In this document: piece after piece, positions 1 through 6,427 of the stretch
How the letters are laid out: every line of letters starts with the position of its first letter
Numbering within the stretch: the first letter of the stretch is position 1
DNA from: Pseudomonadota bacterium
GTDB taxonomy: Bacteria > Pseudomonadota > Alphaproteobacteria > Rhodospirillales > Magnetospirillaceae
Assembly: GCA_023437865.1 (NCBI GenBank)
Contig: JAEZFE010000026.1
Location: forward strand, 1 to 7,020
Direction: 5' to 3'
DNA length: 7,020 nucleotides
Translations under genes and position numbers: made by a program
Notes under the pieces: model-generated
Databases searched by the model: none
Told to the model about the DNA's origin: nothing
What the model saw: the letters and a program-made list of their open reading frames with translations, nothing else

Positions 1-1051
1 GGGCCACGTTTTCGACATTGCCAATCGCGGCCTCCGACGACTGTGCCACCTGGGCGCTCTGTACAGAAGCTGTCTCGGCATTGGCGGCCAACGTCTCGGC
101 CTCGGCACGGATCGAATCAGCGGCAGATGAGGCAGCCCCAACCGCAGTACGTACAGTCTGCTCAATCTCGGCCGCCAGCTCCGTCATGGCGTGGCGCTTG
201 GCTTCCTCACCCTTGCGCGTCATGACCTCCTGCTCATCCGTCAGCGCTTTGACGCGTAGCGCGTTGTCCTTGAACACCTGCACGGCGGCAGCCATGGCTC
301 CGATCTCGTCGGTACGGCCGATAGCCGGGATCTGAGTGGTCAGATCGCCCTGGGCCAGACGTTCCATGGAGCGGGTCATGCCGCCCACCGCGCTGGCAAT
401 CGCACGTCCCAGTAGCAGTGCGATCAGGGCCAGCACCGCCAGGGCGCCCACGGTAATGCCGATGAACAATGCACGGGTCGAACTGGCAGAACTGTTCGCT
501 TCCTGCCTGAAGTCGTCCACCAGACGGCTTTCCAGGGCGATCATCTGCTGCGCCTCCTTCATCAGCGCCTGGAAGTTGTCCTCGGCGGTCCACATGAAGG
601 AGACCGCTGCGGTGAAATCCATCGCCTGCATGGAGAGCACCTGCGCCGTGTTTTGCTTATACAAGCCGATGGCCTGCTCAATTCTCTTGAGCAGTGCCTC
701 CTCTTCGGCGTTGAGCTCATACGAGCTGCGGTAGCTTTGCGCACCCGCTTCGGCCCTCTTCAAGGCCGAGCCGAAGCTGGATTCGACCTTGGACATTTGC
801 TTGTCGTCGACGCCCGCCGCGTTCCATGTCAGCAGACGGTATAGGTCTGAATGGGCAGCCTGAATGGTACTGGCGAGTTCTGCCGTCTTCACGGATTTAG
901 CAAAGCTTACCCGCGCGATCTCGTCCAACGCATGCTGCTGGCTGGCCAGCCCCCGCATACCGACAAAGGCGATCACAACCATGCCCAACGTCGCCACGAT
1001 CGGCACAATGGCGATCTTGGCTCCAATCTTCACGTCGTCGAGAAAGCTCAT
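1..1051 (-). CDS. Methyl-accepting chemotaxis protein, N-terminal part (runs off left edge)
   Basis: Inner-membrane chemoreceptor that passes ligand signals to CheA/CheW. About 350 codons are visible from the ATG at 1051-1049, with no stop before the window edge. An N-terminal membrane segment (about residues 10-33, beginning KIAIVPIVATLGMVV) is followed by a roughly 155-residue helical periplasmic sensor region of four-helix-bundle character. The second membrane segment (about 194-214, ALFIGITVGALAVLALIALL) leads into a HAMP domain (about 212-265) with the signatures MERLAQGDLT and TDEIGAMAAAV. The start of the coiled-coil signalling domain follows, rich in Ala, Glu and Gln (EAETLAANAETASVQSAQVA). 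The methylation helices and the conserved CheA/CheW-binding tip lie outside the window. A GAGGGGG Shine-Dalgarno sequence sits 2 bases before the ATG, which supports this start. The ligand cannot be told from sequence. The family call is very secure. Confidence 0.96.
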   Translation of the reverse strand, partial: MSFLDDVKIGAKIAIVPIVATLGMVVIAFVGMRGLASQQHALDEIARVSFAKSVKTAELASTIQAAHSDLYRLLTWNAAGVDDKQMSKVESSFGSALKRAEAGAQSYRSSYELNAEEEALLKRIEQAIGLYKQNTAQVLSMQAMDFTAAVSFMWTAEDNFQALMKEAQQMIALESRLVDDFRQEANSSASSTRALFIGITVGALAVLALIALLLGRAIASAVGGMTRSMERLAQGDLTTQIPAIGRTDEIGAMAAAVQVFKDNALRVKALTDEQEVMTRKGEEAKRHAMTELAAEIEQTVRTAVGAASSAADSIRAEAETLAANAETASVQSAQVAQSSEAAIGNVENVA

Positions 1052-1133
1052 GACCCCCTCAGCATCCACCACCCATTGATGAATACTTATCACGCCTTTT
1101 CGGAGAGCGCGAACGGGATTCTGTAAGCCTTAG

Positions 1134-1164
1134 GCATTAAAGCTGCCGCACATAACCTTAATGC
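1134..1164. repeat. 7-bp inverted repeat (GCATTAA / TTAATGC) upstream of the chemoreceptor
   Basis: GCATTAA at 1134-1140 is matched exactly by TTAATGC at 1158-1164, with arm centres 24 bp apart and a 17-bp spacer. It lies 83-113 bp upstream of the chemoreceptor start, where a transcription factor could bind. The AT-rich arms and long spacer fit an operator better than a terminator. No convincing sigma-70, sigma-28 or sigma-54 promoter could be recognised for the chemoreceptor. The repeat could be chance. Confidence 0.3.
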
Positions 1165-1203
1165 TAACAATAACGATGCCAGCGCGTTCTTACGCGAGCG
1201 CGG

Positions 1204-1237
1204 AACAGGCCGCCATTTTGTCACAGGGCGGCCTGTT
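1204..1237 (-). terminator. GC-rich 11-bp inverted repeat, probable terminator of the patatin-like gene
   Basis: AACAGGCCGCC (1204-1214) pairs perfectly with GGCGGCCTGTT (1227-1237) around a 12-base loop. The hairpin begins about 34 bases past the stop codon of the minus-strand patatin-like gene, as expected for a terminator. On the minus strand only the TGTT end of the stem precedes GC-rich sequence, so there is no classic U-tract. The plus-strand flank (TTTGCATTTTC) is the more T-rich side, although no plus-strand gene ends here. It may act in both directions, stabilise the mRNA end, or need Rho. Confidence 0.5.
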
Positions 1238-1270
1238 TGCATTTTCAAATATTTCGCACACACACTGCCC

Positions 1271-2452
1271 TTAGGCATCAGCCCCAGCCGGTGCGCGCTG
1301 CTTCGCAGGCTTGCGTTGCGGCGCCGGCTCTACCGATACCTTATCCGCCTCCGCCCCGGTAAGTTCGCGGCCCAGGCGATAAGCGGCGAGCACGGCGTCG
1401 GCAGCGTCGTAACCCTCATCGATGGACCGATCGAGGTTGGAGTACTTCCAGTCATAGTCAATGTTGAAGGCGACCGGAACCTCGATAACCTTGAGGTTCG
1501 GATGCGTCTTGGCGACATGATGCTTGAACAGGCGTACATCGTCCTCGCTGACGCTGGCGGCGAACAGCATCACCAGATTGTTCAGGGCGTCGTACAGGTT
1601 TTCCGGCTTGCGTACCTGCTTGATATCGAGGATGCGGCTGACCCACACTTCGTCCAGATCGGGATGATTCTTGAGCAGGTCCTCGAAATTCACGGTATCG
1701 ACGGTGGCGCCTTCACAATACGTTTTGCCGTCAATGACCACCGGCTCCTCGATGTAGGGCAACGCCGAGCAGGCGCACAGCGTATGGGCGCTGATCTTTT
1801 GGTAATGGGAATTGCGGTTGCTGAACAACTCCAGCCGATCGTCGGTCAGGTTGTAGGCATTGTGGTACATGAACGGCTTGCCTGGCTCGTATAGCCGCTC
1901 AAACTTGATAGAGTTCAGTAACGCGCTGTCCTTGTAGTAGACGCGCGATAAACCCTGGGTTTTGCTTTTATAGATCAGGCTGGTCATGAACCGTGACCAG
2001 GGATTGACCGCCAGGATCTGGTTCAGGATCAGCACGTTGAAATTGGAACTGGTCCACTGCCGCGGGTCCGAGGCGAAGCGCAGGATCTCCTCATAAGCCG
2101 CCAGAATGGCGTCGGGGATCACCAAGTTTTCGTATGAACGCGGATCCAGCGCGAACGACACCGCGTTGCTGATGCTCGCCATCCAGTCGGGCGCGAAGGC
2201 CGAGGCGATGGGGAATTTGTCGTACACGTTGTCGGGGCGGAAGATGCCTTTGAAGAAGTCGATGGATTCATCGACCTCCTTGCCTGGGTCGGCCTGGTTC
2301 CAGACGATGCCGAGCCAGGCGCCGATGCAGGCCAACGACCATACATCGAAGCGAATGTCGGGTTCCTCGTGCAGGCGCTTGAGTGTGCCGATGCTCAGGC
2401 CGACCGCCGGACCGCCACCCGCAAGGGCAATGGCGCGCTTGATGGGCTTCAT
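1271..2452 (-). CDS. Patatin-like (PNPLA-fold) protein with altered catalytic motifs
   Basis: A 393-residue cytoplasmic protein with no signal peptide or membrane segment. Patatin enzymes are lipid acyl hydrolases using a Ser-Asp dyad. The glycine-rich oxyanion loop is recognisable near the N-terminus (LAGGGPAVGLS, 10-20), but the Arg/Lys usual in GGGxRG is absent. The nucleophile elbow, normally GxSxG, reads LACIG (40-44), placing Cys42 at the Ser position. The usual SxxIP block reads CACSALPYIEEP (226-237). The usual DGG/DGA reads CEGA (246-249), placing Glu247 at the Asp position. The only four cysteines (42, 226, 228, 246) all fall in these motifs. The last 25 or so residues are a Pro/Ala/Lys/Arg-rich, probably disordered tail. 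The ATG at 2452 follows a run of seven G with a 4-base gap. It lies 95 bp downstream of norF on the same strand and may have its own promoter. Fold confidence is high; activity and substrate are unknown. Confidence 0.85.
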   Translation of the reverse strand: MKPIKRAIALAGGGPAVGLSIGTLKRLHEEPDIRFDVWSLACIGAWLGIVWNQADPGKEVDESIDFFKGIFRPDNVYDKFPIASAFAPDWMASISNAVSFALDPRSYENLVIPDAILAAYEEILRFASDPRQWTSSNFNVLILNQILAVNPWSRFMTSLIYKSKTQGLSRVYYKDSALLNSIKFERLYEPGKPFMYHNAYNLTDDRLELFSNRNSHYQKISAHTLCACSALPYIEEPVVIDGKTYCEGATVDTVNFEDLLKNHPDLDEVWVSRILDIKQVRKPENLYDALNNLVMLFAASVSEDDVRLFKHHVAKTHPNLKVIEVPVAFNIDYDWKYSNLDRSIDEGYDAADAVLAAYRLGRELTGAEADKVSVEPAPQRKPAKQRAPAGADA

Positions 2453-2484
2453 GAGACCCCCCCACGAATTGGATATTCGAGAAC

Positions 2485-2513
2485 ATCCTATGTGTCGGGG
2501 GGCTCGCCTGCAA
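2485..2513 (-). promoter_or_regulatory. Possible sigma-70-type promoter for the patatin-like gene
   Basis: Read on the minus strand, TTGCAG (2513-2508) and TAGGAT (2490-2485) are separated by 17 bp. They match the -35 consensus at 3 of 6 and the -10 consensus at 4 of 6 positions. The predicted start near 2478 would give a leader of about 25 bases. The site lies in the gap between norF and the patatin-like gene, so it would allow separate expression. The -35 match is weak. Confidence 0.35.
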
Positions 2514-2547
2514 CGTGAACGTGCGATTCAGGCAGTATGACTAACGT

Positions 2548-2826
2548 TTAGGGGTGAACACCCGAGGCGACCACATAGGTGGCCATCAGGCCACCTAGCA
2601 AGACCACCAGCATCGCCGAGAAGAAGCCACGCCATCCCTTGCCGGCATTGCGGAGCCCCAGGAAGTGATCGAGCACGGCGCGGGCCTTAACAAACGAAGC
2701 CACCAGAGCCACCGCTGCCGGCACCAAGCCGCCCTCGCTATGGCCGAGACCAAGCACGGCCGCCAGCGACAGCACGGTCAGACCCACCAGCAACAGCCAC
2801 GCGCGGAAGAGAACGCATTCGGTCAT
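2548..2826 (-). CDS. norF: NorF-like / prokaryotic cytochrome oxidase subunit IV family small membrane protein
   Basis: A 92-residue protein with three predicted membrane helices (about 7-27, 33-50, 69-88). Between helices 2 and 3 it carries FVKARAVLDHFLGLR, which matches the K-A-R-x-V-x-x-H-F-x-x-L-R signature of the COX4_pro/NorF family. NorF proteins accompany NorE next to nitric oxide reductase or other heme-copper oxidases; they help activity or assembly and bind no cofactor. The start (ATG at 2826-2824) overlaps the TGA of norE as TGATG, so translation is probably coupled; an upstream SD is not obvious. The same frame stays open further upstream, but that extension lies entirely antiparallel-free over norE in another frame and is not coding. 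Position after a subunit III-like gene strengthens the call. Membership of a cytochrome oxidase complex rather than NOR is the alternative. Confidence 0.75.
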   Translation of the reverse strand: MTECVLFRAWLLLVGLTVLSLAAVLGLGHSEGGLVPAAVALVASFVKARAVLDHFLGLRNAGKGWRGFFSAMLVVLLGGLMATYVVASGVHP

Positions 2827-3392
2827 CAGCGCACCAGATAAACGATAGGGAACAGCACAAGCCAGATCAGGTCGACCATGTGCCAGAAAGCCGCGCCAGT
2901 TTCGAGATTCTCGGGCGAATTGCGCCACGCAACGATCGCTAGCACCACCAGGCCCATGACCACATGCATGGCATGGAAGCCGGTCATCAGGTAGAATAGC
3001 GTGAAGAAGGTGTCGGTCTCGATACCGATCCCGTGAGCCGCCTTGTCGGCATATTCCACGCCCTTGACCACCAAAAAGCCGGCGCCGAGCACCATCGCAG
3101 CGGCGATCCAGCGGCGCGAAGCTCCACCCGGCCCGGCACGCACTGCACGGGCGGCAAACCAGCCGCTGGTCACGAGAAGCAAGGTGTTGAGGCCGCCCAG
3201 GCGGATATCGAGCATGGCCTGGCCGGCGCGGAACAGCTCGGGCTGGAGCACGCGGGCCACGCCGAAGCCCAGGAAGAAGGCACCAAACACCAGCAATTCG
3301 CTGATGATCAGGATCCACATCAGGGGGTTGCCCGGCAGGGAGGAAAGGGCGCCCCATCCGCCTTGCGGAAGGTCTGTCGCTGTGTTGTTCAT
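2826..3392 (-). CDS. norE: NorE-like heme-copper oxidase subunit III family protein
   Basis: A 188-residue protein with five predicted membrane helices (about 25-45, 63-82, 94-112, 128-153, 166-186), the short subunit III form typical of NorE rather than the seven-helix form of aa3 oxidases. Family motifs are visible: SELLVFGAFF in helix 1, KGVEY after helix 3, FYLMTGFHAMHVVMG in helix 4, and WHMVDLIWLVLFPIVY in helix 5. NorE is an accessory membrane protein of denitrification, co-occurring with the NorCB nitric oxide reductase. Catalytic norCB genes are not in this window, so the pair stands apart from them here. An Fnr/NnrR-type box lies upstream with its centre 42 bp from the start codon, which fits control by anaerobiosis or nitric oxide. 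There is no Shine-Dalgarno sequence before the ATG at 3392, so the mRNA may be almost leaderless. Assignment as an orphan oxidase subunit III is the alternative. Confidence 0.8.
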   Translation of the reverse strand: MNNTATDLPQGGWGALSSLPGNPLMWILIISELLVFGAFFLGFGVARVLQPELFRAGQAMLDIRLGGLNTLLLVTSGWFAARAVRAGPGGASRRWIAAAMVLGAGFLVVKGVEYADKAAHGIGIETDTFFTLFYLMTGFHAMHVVMGLVVLAIVAWRNSPENLETGAAFWHMVDLIWLVLFPIVYLVR

Positions 3393-3399
3393 GACAGCG

Positions 3400-3405
3400 A
3401 CGCTA
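3400..3405 (-). promoter_or_regulatory. Possible -10 element of norE (TAGCGT)
   Basis: For a class II Fnr-family promoter (activator box centred at -41.5), the box at 3428-3441 places +1 at 3393 and the -10 hexamer at 3405-3400. The minus strand there reads TAGCGT, which keeps the three most conserved -10 positions (T, A and final T). This would begin the transcript one base before the norE ATG. It is inferred from spacing. Confidence 0.4.
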
Positions 3406-3427
3406 TTCCGACTATTTTGCTAGGTCA

Positions 3428-3441
3428 TTGACCCCGGTCAA
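3428..3441. promoter_or_regulatory. Fnr/NnrR/Dnr-type box (TTGAC-CCCG-GTCAA) between norE and the kinase gene
   Basis: TTGAC (3428-3432) and GTCAA (3437-3441) form a perfect 5+5 dyad with a 4-base spacer. This is the recognition pattern of Crp/Fnr-family regulators such as FNR/Anr (TTGAT-N4-ATCAA) and especially the NO-responsive NnrR/Dnr group, whose genes often include norEF. The centre is 42 bp from the norE start codon and about 77 bp from the kinase start. A third half-site, GGTCA at 3423-3427, faces the left arm. On the plus strand the left arm doubles as a -35-like TTGACC, 17 bp before TATCCA (3451-3456). The site could therefore activate norE and also activate or occlude the kinase promoter. 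Confidence 0.8.
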
Positions 3442-3493
3442 GCAACGCCCTATCCAATTGCGTGTATTGCCTCTAAAGTGGCAACGGGAACGC

Positions 3494-3502
3494 GGGGGGG
3501 AG
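3494..3502 (+). promoter_or_regulatory. Ribosome binding site deciding the kinase start
   Basis: A run of seven G followed by AG ends 8 bases before the ATG at 3511, giving GGAG at normal spacing. This favours the ATG at 3511 over the in-frame GTG at 3478, which has no SD and would add 11 unremarkable residues to the N-terminus. Confidence 0.75.
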
Positions 3503-3510
3503 CGCGCAAT

Positions 3511-5661
3511 ATGAGATATGCGCGGTGGATGCGCTGGGTCACCCGGAGCAAGGCGGGCATACGCATCGCCACGATCTTGCTCTATGTGATGGTGTTGATT
3601 GGCGGCGCGGCGACGCTGTTGAACCTCTACTCGTTTCGCGAGAGCACCCTGGCCGAGGCGCGGCGCCAGACGCTGGGCCTTGCCGCCGGCCTTGCCAGCC
3701 ATATCCGCAGCCCGGTCGATCGGCAGGAAGAAACGTGGAGGATCGCCCCGCTCCATGCCGGCCTCGGGGAAGACGCGGTCATCGCCGTGTTCGACCGCGA
3801 ACGCGCAGAGATGCTGAGCTTGCCAGCATCCGCTCATCCTGCCTTGCCGGCTTTTGTCCGCTCCGCGCTTGAACGTTCCGGCAATTTTGAGGCGCCTTGG
3901 CCGGGTGATGGCATTGAACGCATCTGGGGCTTCGCCAATGACCGCTCCGACGCCCTGCAGGTGCTGGTCGGGCTGTCGCGCACCAAAGTGACCGCGCCAG
4001 TCGTGTTGCTGGCGTGGCATATGACCGCGCTGATGGCGGCTTTAGTGTTGGGCGCCCTGCTGCTGGCCCACTTGCTCCATCACCTGCTGGCCCGCCGCCG
4101 GGTCGAGGAGGCCCTGCATAAGACCAGCCGCGCCGCCGTGGTGGCCGCCAAGGCCAAGGCCGCCTTCCTGGCCAACATGAGCCATGAACTGCGCACCCCC
4201 ATGACCGGCGTGCTGGGCATGGCCGACCTGCTGATGGGCACCCAGTTGGACCAGGAGCAGACCCGCATGCTGTCAACCATGCGGGCGTCAGCGCGCACGC
4301 TTCTGACCGTGCTTAACGACGTGCTGGATTTTTCGAAAATCGAGGCCGGCCAACTGGAACTGGAGCACATCGACTTCGATTTGCGAGAGGTCACCGGCGA
4401 TGCCGTCCGCCTGTTGACACCGGCTGCATCGGAAAAGGGCCTGACGGTCACCACCGACATCGACCCGGCCTGCCCAAGATGGGTGCTGGGCGATCCGTCG
4501 CGCCTGCAGCAGGTGCTGTTCAACCTGATCGGCAATGCGATCAAGTTCACCGACCATGGCGGTGTGACGGTCCGGTTGCGTCCCGCAGGCGAGGGAATTG
4601 CCTTTGCGGTGGAAGACACCGGCATCGGCATCTCACCCGAGGCGATGGCGCGACTGTTCACCCCGTTCAGCCAGGCCGACACGTCGACCACCCGCCGCTA
4701 CGGAGGCACCGGCCTGGGCCTTGCCATCTCCAAGCGTCTCGTGGCGCTGATGGGAGGGGCGGTTACCGCCAAGAGCAAGCAGGGTGCAGGCTCGACCTTC
4801 AGCTTTACCCTGGTGCTGCCGCAAGGCAGCGAACCAGCTGAACGCGATAGTGACGGCGTCGTTCCCAGCGGCCGCCCGCTCAACATCCTGCTGGCGGAGG
4901 ACAATCCGGTGAACCAGACCCTGGTGGCCAGCATGCTGGAGCGCATGGGCCACACGGTCACGCTGGCCGAGCACGGCGCCCAGGCGTTGGAGCTGGCGGC
5001 GGCACACGATTTCGACGCGGTGTTGATGGACATGCAAATGCCGGTCATGGACGGCGAGACAGCGACCCGCCTCATCCGTGCCCTGCCGGGCAACAAAGCG
5101 CTTCTCCCCGTCATTGCGCTGACCGCCGACGCCGTCCTGGAACACCGCGACCGCTACCTGGAAACCGGCCTGGACGCTTTCCTGACCAAGCCGGTGTCGT
5201 GGAAGCTGCTGGCAAGGACGCTGGACGAGGCGACCGCAGGACACGCCGTTGAAGTTCCGCCGAAGGCACCGTTTGCCCCCGCTGCCGAACCCATGGCAGG
5301 GCTGTCGGACCTGCCGGTTCTGGATAACGCCTATCTCGAGGACATGCGGCAATGGGTGGGCGACTCCACCCTCCTAGGCCTACTCGCCACCGCCCCGGAT
5401 TCCTTCACCGGCGAGTTGGCCGCCATACGTTCCGCCTGGAACGCGAAAGACCTTCAGACGGTCCGCGAGACGGGGCACCGGCTGAAAGGCGCCGCCGGCA
5501 GCGTCGGATGCCGACGGCTGGCTGACCTAGGACATCAGTTCCAGAAATTGGAACCACAGCACCTTGAGCACCCTGACCGATTGGCGGCGCTCGAGAGTGA
5601 AATAGACCGTGCGGTTGCCGAAGTAACCGCTTGGCGGCCAGCCACGGAAGCGATTGTCTAG
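3511..5661 (+). CDS. Membrane hybrid histidine kinase with REC and HPt domains
   Basis: A 716-residue inner-membrane sensor kinase. A basic N-terminus precedes membrane helix 1 (about 17-39). A periplasmic region of about 120 residues follows (40-161), with no recognised ligand motif; its size and helical entry suggest a small Cache/PDC-like sensor. Helix 2 (about 163-187) passes through a short coiled linker, with no clear HAMP or PAS, into HisKA with phospho-acceptor His225 (FLANMSHELRTPM). The ATPase domain shows the N box (NLIGNAIKFT, Asn342), G1 (DTGIGI, 369-374), F box (LFTPFSQAD) and G2 (GGTGLGLAI, 398-406). The receiver domain (about 457-575) has acidic E463/D464, phospho-acceptor Asp507 (LMDMQMPVMDG), Thr538 and Lys560. 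A C-terminal HPt domain has His656 (GHRLKGAAGSVG). All phosphorelay residues are intact. There is no DNA-binding output, so an unlinked response regulator is implied. It is divergent from norEF and shares the Fnr-type site. Signal unknown. Confidence 0.96.
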   Translation: MRYARWMRWVTRSKAGIRIATILLYVMVLIGGAATLLNLYSFRESTLAEARRQTLGLAAGLASHIRSPVDRQEETWRIAPLHAGLGEDAVIAVFDRERAEMLSLPASAHPALPAFVRSALERSGNFEAPWPGDGIERIWGFANDRSDALQVLVGLSRTKVTAPVVLLAWHMTALMAALVLGALLLAHLLHHLLARRRVEEALHKTSRAAVVAAKAKAAFLANMSHELRTPMTGVLGMADLLMGTQLDQEQTRMLSTMRASARTLLTVLNDVLDFSKIEAGQLELEHIDFDLREVTGDAVRLLTPAASEKGLTVTTDIDPACPRWVLGDPSRLQQVLFNLIGNAIKFTDHGGVTVRLRPAGEGIAFAVEDTGIGISPEAMARLFTPFSQADTSTTRRYGGTGLGLAISKRLVALMGGAVTAKSKQGAGSTFSFTLVLPQGSEPAERDSDGVVPSGRPLNILLAEDNPVNQTLVASMLERMGHTVTLAEHGAQALELAAAHDFDAVLMDMQMPVMDGETATRLIRALPGNKALLPVIALTADAVLEHRDRYLETGLDAFLTKPVSWKLLARTLDEATAGHAVEVPPKAPFAPAAEPMAGLSDLPVLDNAYLEDMRQWVGDSTLLGLLATAPDSFTGELAAIRSAWNAKDLQTVRETGHRLKGAAGSVGCRRLADLGHQFQKLEPQHLEHPDRLAALESEIDRAVAEVTAWRPATEAIV

Positions 5662-5673
5662 CTGCCGGCCCAG

Positions 5674-6309
5674 TCAATCACAGCTCACGCCGGTACCACC
5701 CAATCCGCAATAGCCGTTCGGGTTCTTGGCCAAATATTGTTGATGATCAGGCTCGGCGTAATAAAATTGAGACGCGTCGGAGATTTCCGTTGTGATGGGG
5801 CCGAACCCCTGATCTCCCAACTTGGCCTGAAACAGGCGACGCGTCTCCTCGGCGGCGACACGCTGCTCGGGTGAGGTCACGTAAATACCCGACCGGTATT
5901 GGGTGCCAATGTCGTTGGCCTGCCGCATGCCCTGGGTGGGATCGTGGCTTTCCCAGAACACCTTCAACAAGTCGCGATAAGCTATGGCTGCGGGATGGAA
6001 AACCACCAGCACCGCCTCGGTATGCCCGGTACGGCCGCTGCACACCTCCTCATAGGTCGGGTTAGGAGTGAAGCCGGCCATATAACCTACGGCGGTGGTA
6101 TGGATGCCGGGCAATTTCCAGAACTTGCGCTCGGCACCCCAGAAGCAGCCCATGGCGAACAACGCGCGCGCGCAGTCCACAGGAAACGGCGGAGTCAGGC
6201 TGGTGCCCAGCACGGTATGGCGCTCGGGCACCGCCATGGGCTGGGAGCGGCCGGGAAGCGCATCCGCCGGCGAGACCATATGGGCTTTGCTGAAGCCGAA
6301 CAGGGACAT
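5674..6309 (-). CDS. msrA: Peptide-methionine (S)-S-oxide reductase MsrA
   Basis: Repairs oxidised methionine by reducing the S-epimer of methionine sulfoxide, free or in proteins, with electrons from thioredoxin. The 211-residue length matches the long enteric-type MsrA (about 212). The catalytic motif is AMGCFWGAE with Cys55. Further signatures are [22 protein letters not shown], read as GYMAGF and [11 protein letters not shown], then FWESHDPTQ and [11 protein letters not shown]. The C-terminal resolving cysteines are Cys201 (NGYCGLGG) and Cys210 (VSCD-stop). The ATG at 6309 is chosen because AGGAGGG lies 6 bases upstream and the N-terminus starts as in long MsrA proteins. An open extension of the frame upstream to 6657 overlaps the divergent lipoprotein gene and is not credible. 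No signal peptide is seen, so it is probably cytoplasmic. It converges with the kinase gene, with only 12 bases between stops and no terminator hairpin. Confidence 0.97.
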   Translation of the reverse strand: MSLFGFSKAHMVSPADALPGRSQPMAVPERHTVLGTSLTPPFPVDCARALFAMGCFWGAERKFWKLPGIHTTAVGYMAGFTPNPTYEEVCSGRTGHTEAVLVVFHPAAIAYRDLLKVFWESHDPTQGMRQANDIGTQYRSGIYVTSPEQRVAAEETRRLFQAKLGDQGFGPITTEISDASQFYYAEPDHQQYLAKNPNGYCGLGGTGVSCD

Positions 6310-6366
6310 GGCCAACCCTCCTTCTCGCACTGCGATCCCCTGAGGGGAGATAAGCCATCCGCAACC

Positions 6367-6395
6367 TTCGCACCAGCCCGCCCTTGGCCTAAATT
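6367..6395 (+). promoter_or_regulatory. Possible sigma-70-type promoter of the Lpp-like gene
   Basis: TTCGCA (6367-6372) and TAAATT (6390-6395) each match their consensus at 4 of 6 positions and are 17 bp apart. Transcription would begin near 6402, giving a leader of about 26 bases that carries the strong GGGGAGG ribosome binding site at 6415-6421. It sits in the 118-bp divergent region between msrA and the lipoprotein. No equally good promoter was found for msrA on the other strand. Confidence 0.35.
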
Positions 6396-6427
6396 GTTGG
6401 CGGTCGTCCGTATCGGGGAGGTCCGCC

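Noticed and set aside
1183..1196. Small hairpin CGCGT-TCTT-ACGCG next to the 1204-1237 inverted repeat
   Set aside because: Five GC-rich base pairs are expected by chance here and no T-run follows on either strand.
1090..1278. Minus-strand 62-codon frame between the patatin-like and chemoreceptor genes
   Set aside because: It covers the hairpin at 1204-1237, has no clear ribosome site and no recognisable motif; better explained as intergenic DNA.
1316..1894. Long plus-strand open frame of 192 codons inside the patatin-like gene
   Set aside because: It is antisense to a gene with clear family motifs, has no family signature of its own, and is typical of shadow frames in GC-rich DNA.
2827..3357. 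N-terminal extension of the NorF frame giving a 269-residue protein
   Set aside because: The upstream part is an out-of-frame reading of norE; only the last 92 codons match the NorF family and they start at the TGATG overlap.
4633..5352. Minus-strand open frame of 239 codons within the kinase gene
   Set aside because: It lies opposite the ATPase, REC and linker regions whose motifs are intact on the plus strand; the antisense protein shows no recognisable domain.
6336..6348. Small palindrome TCCCC-TGA-GGGGA in the msrA leader
   Set aside because: Only 5 bp per arm, no T-tract, and common by chance in GC-rich DNA. An operator role cannot be supported from one copy.
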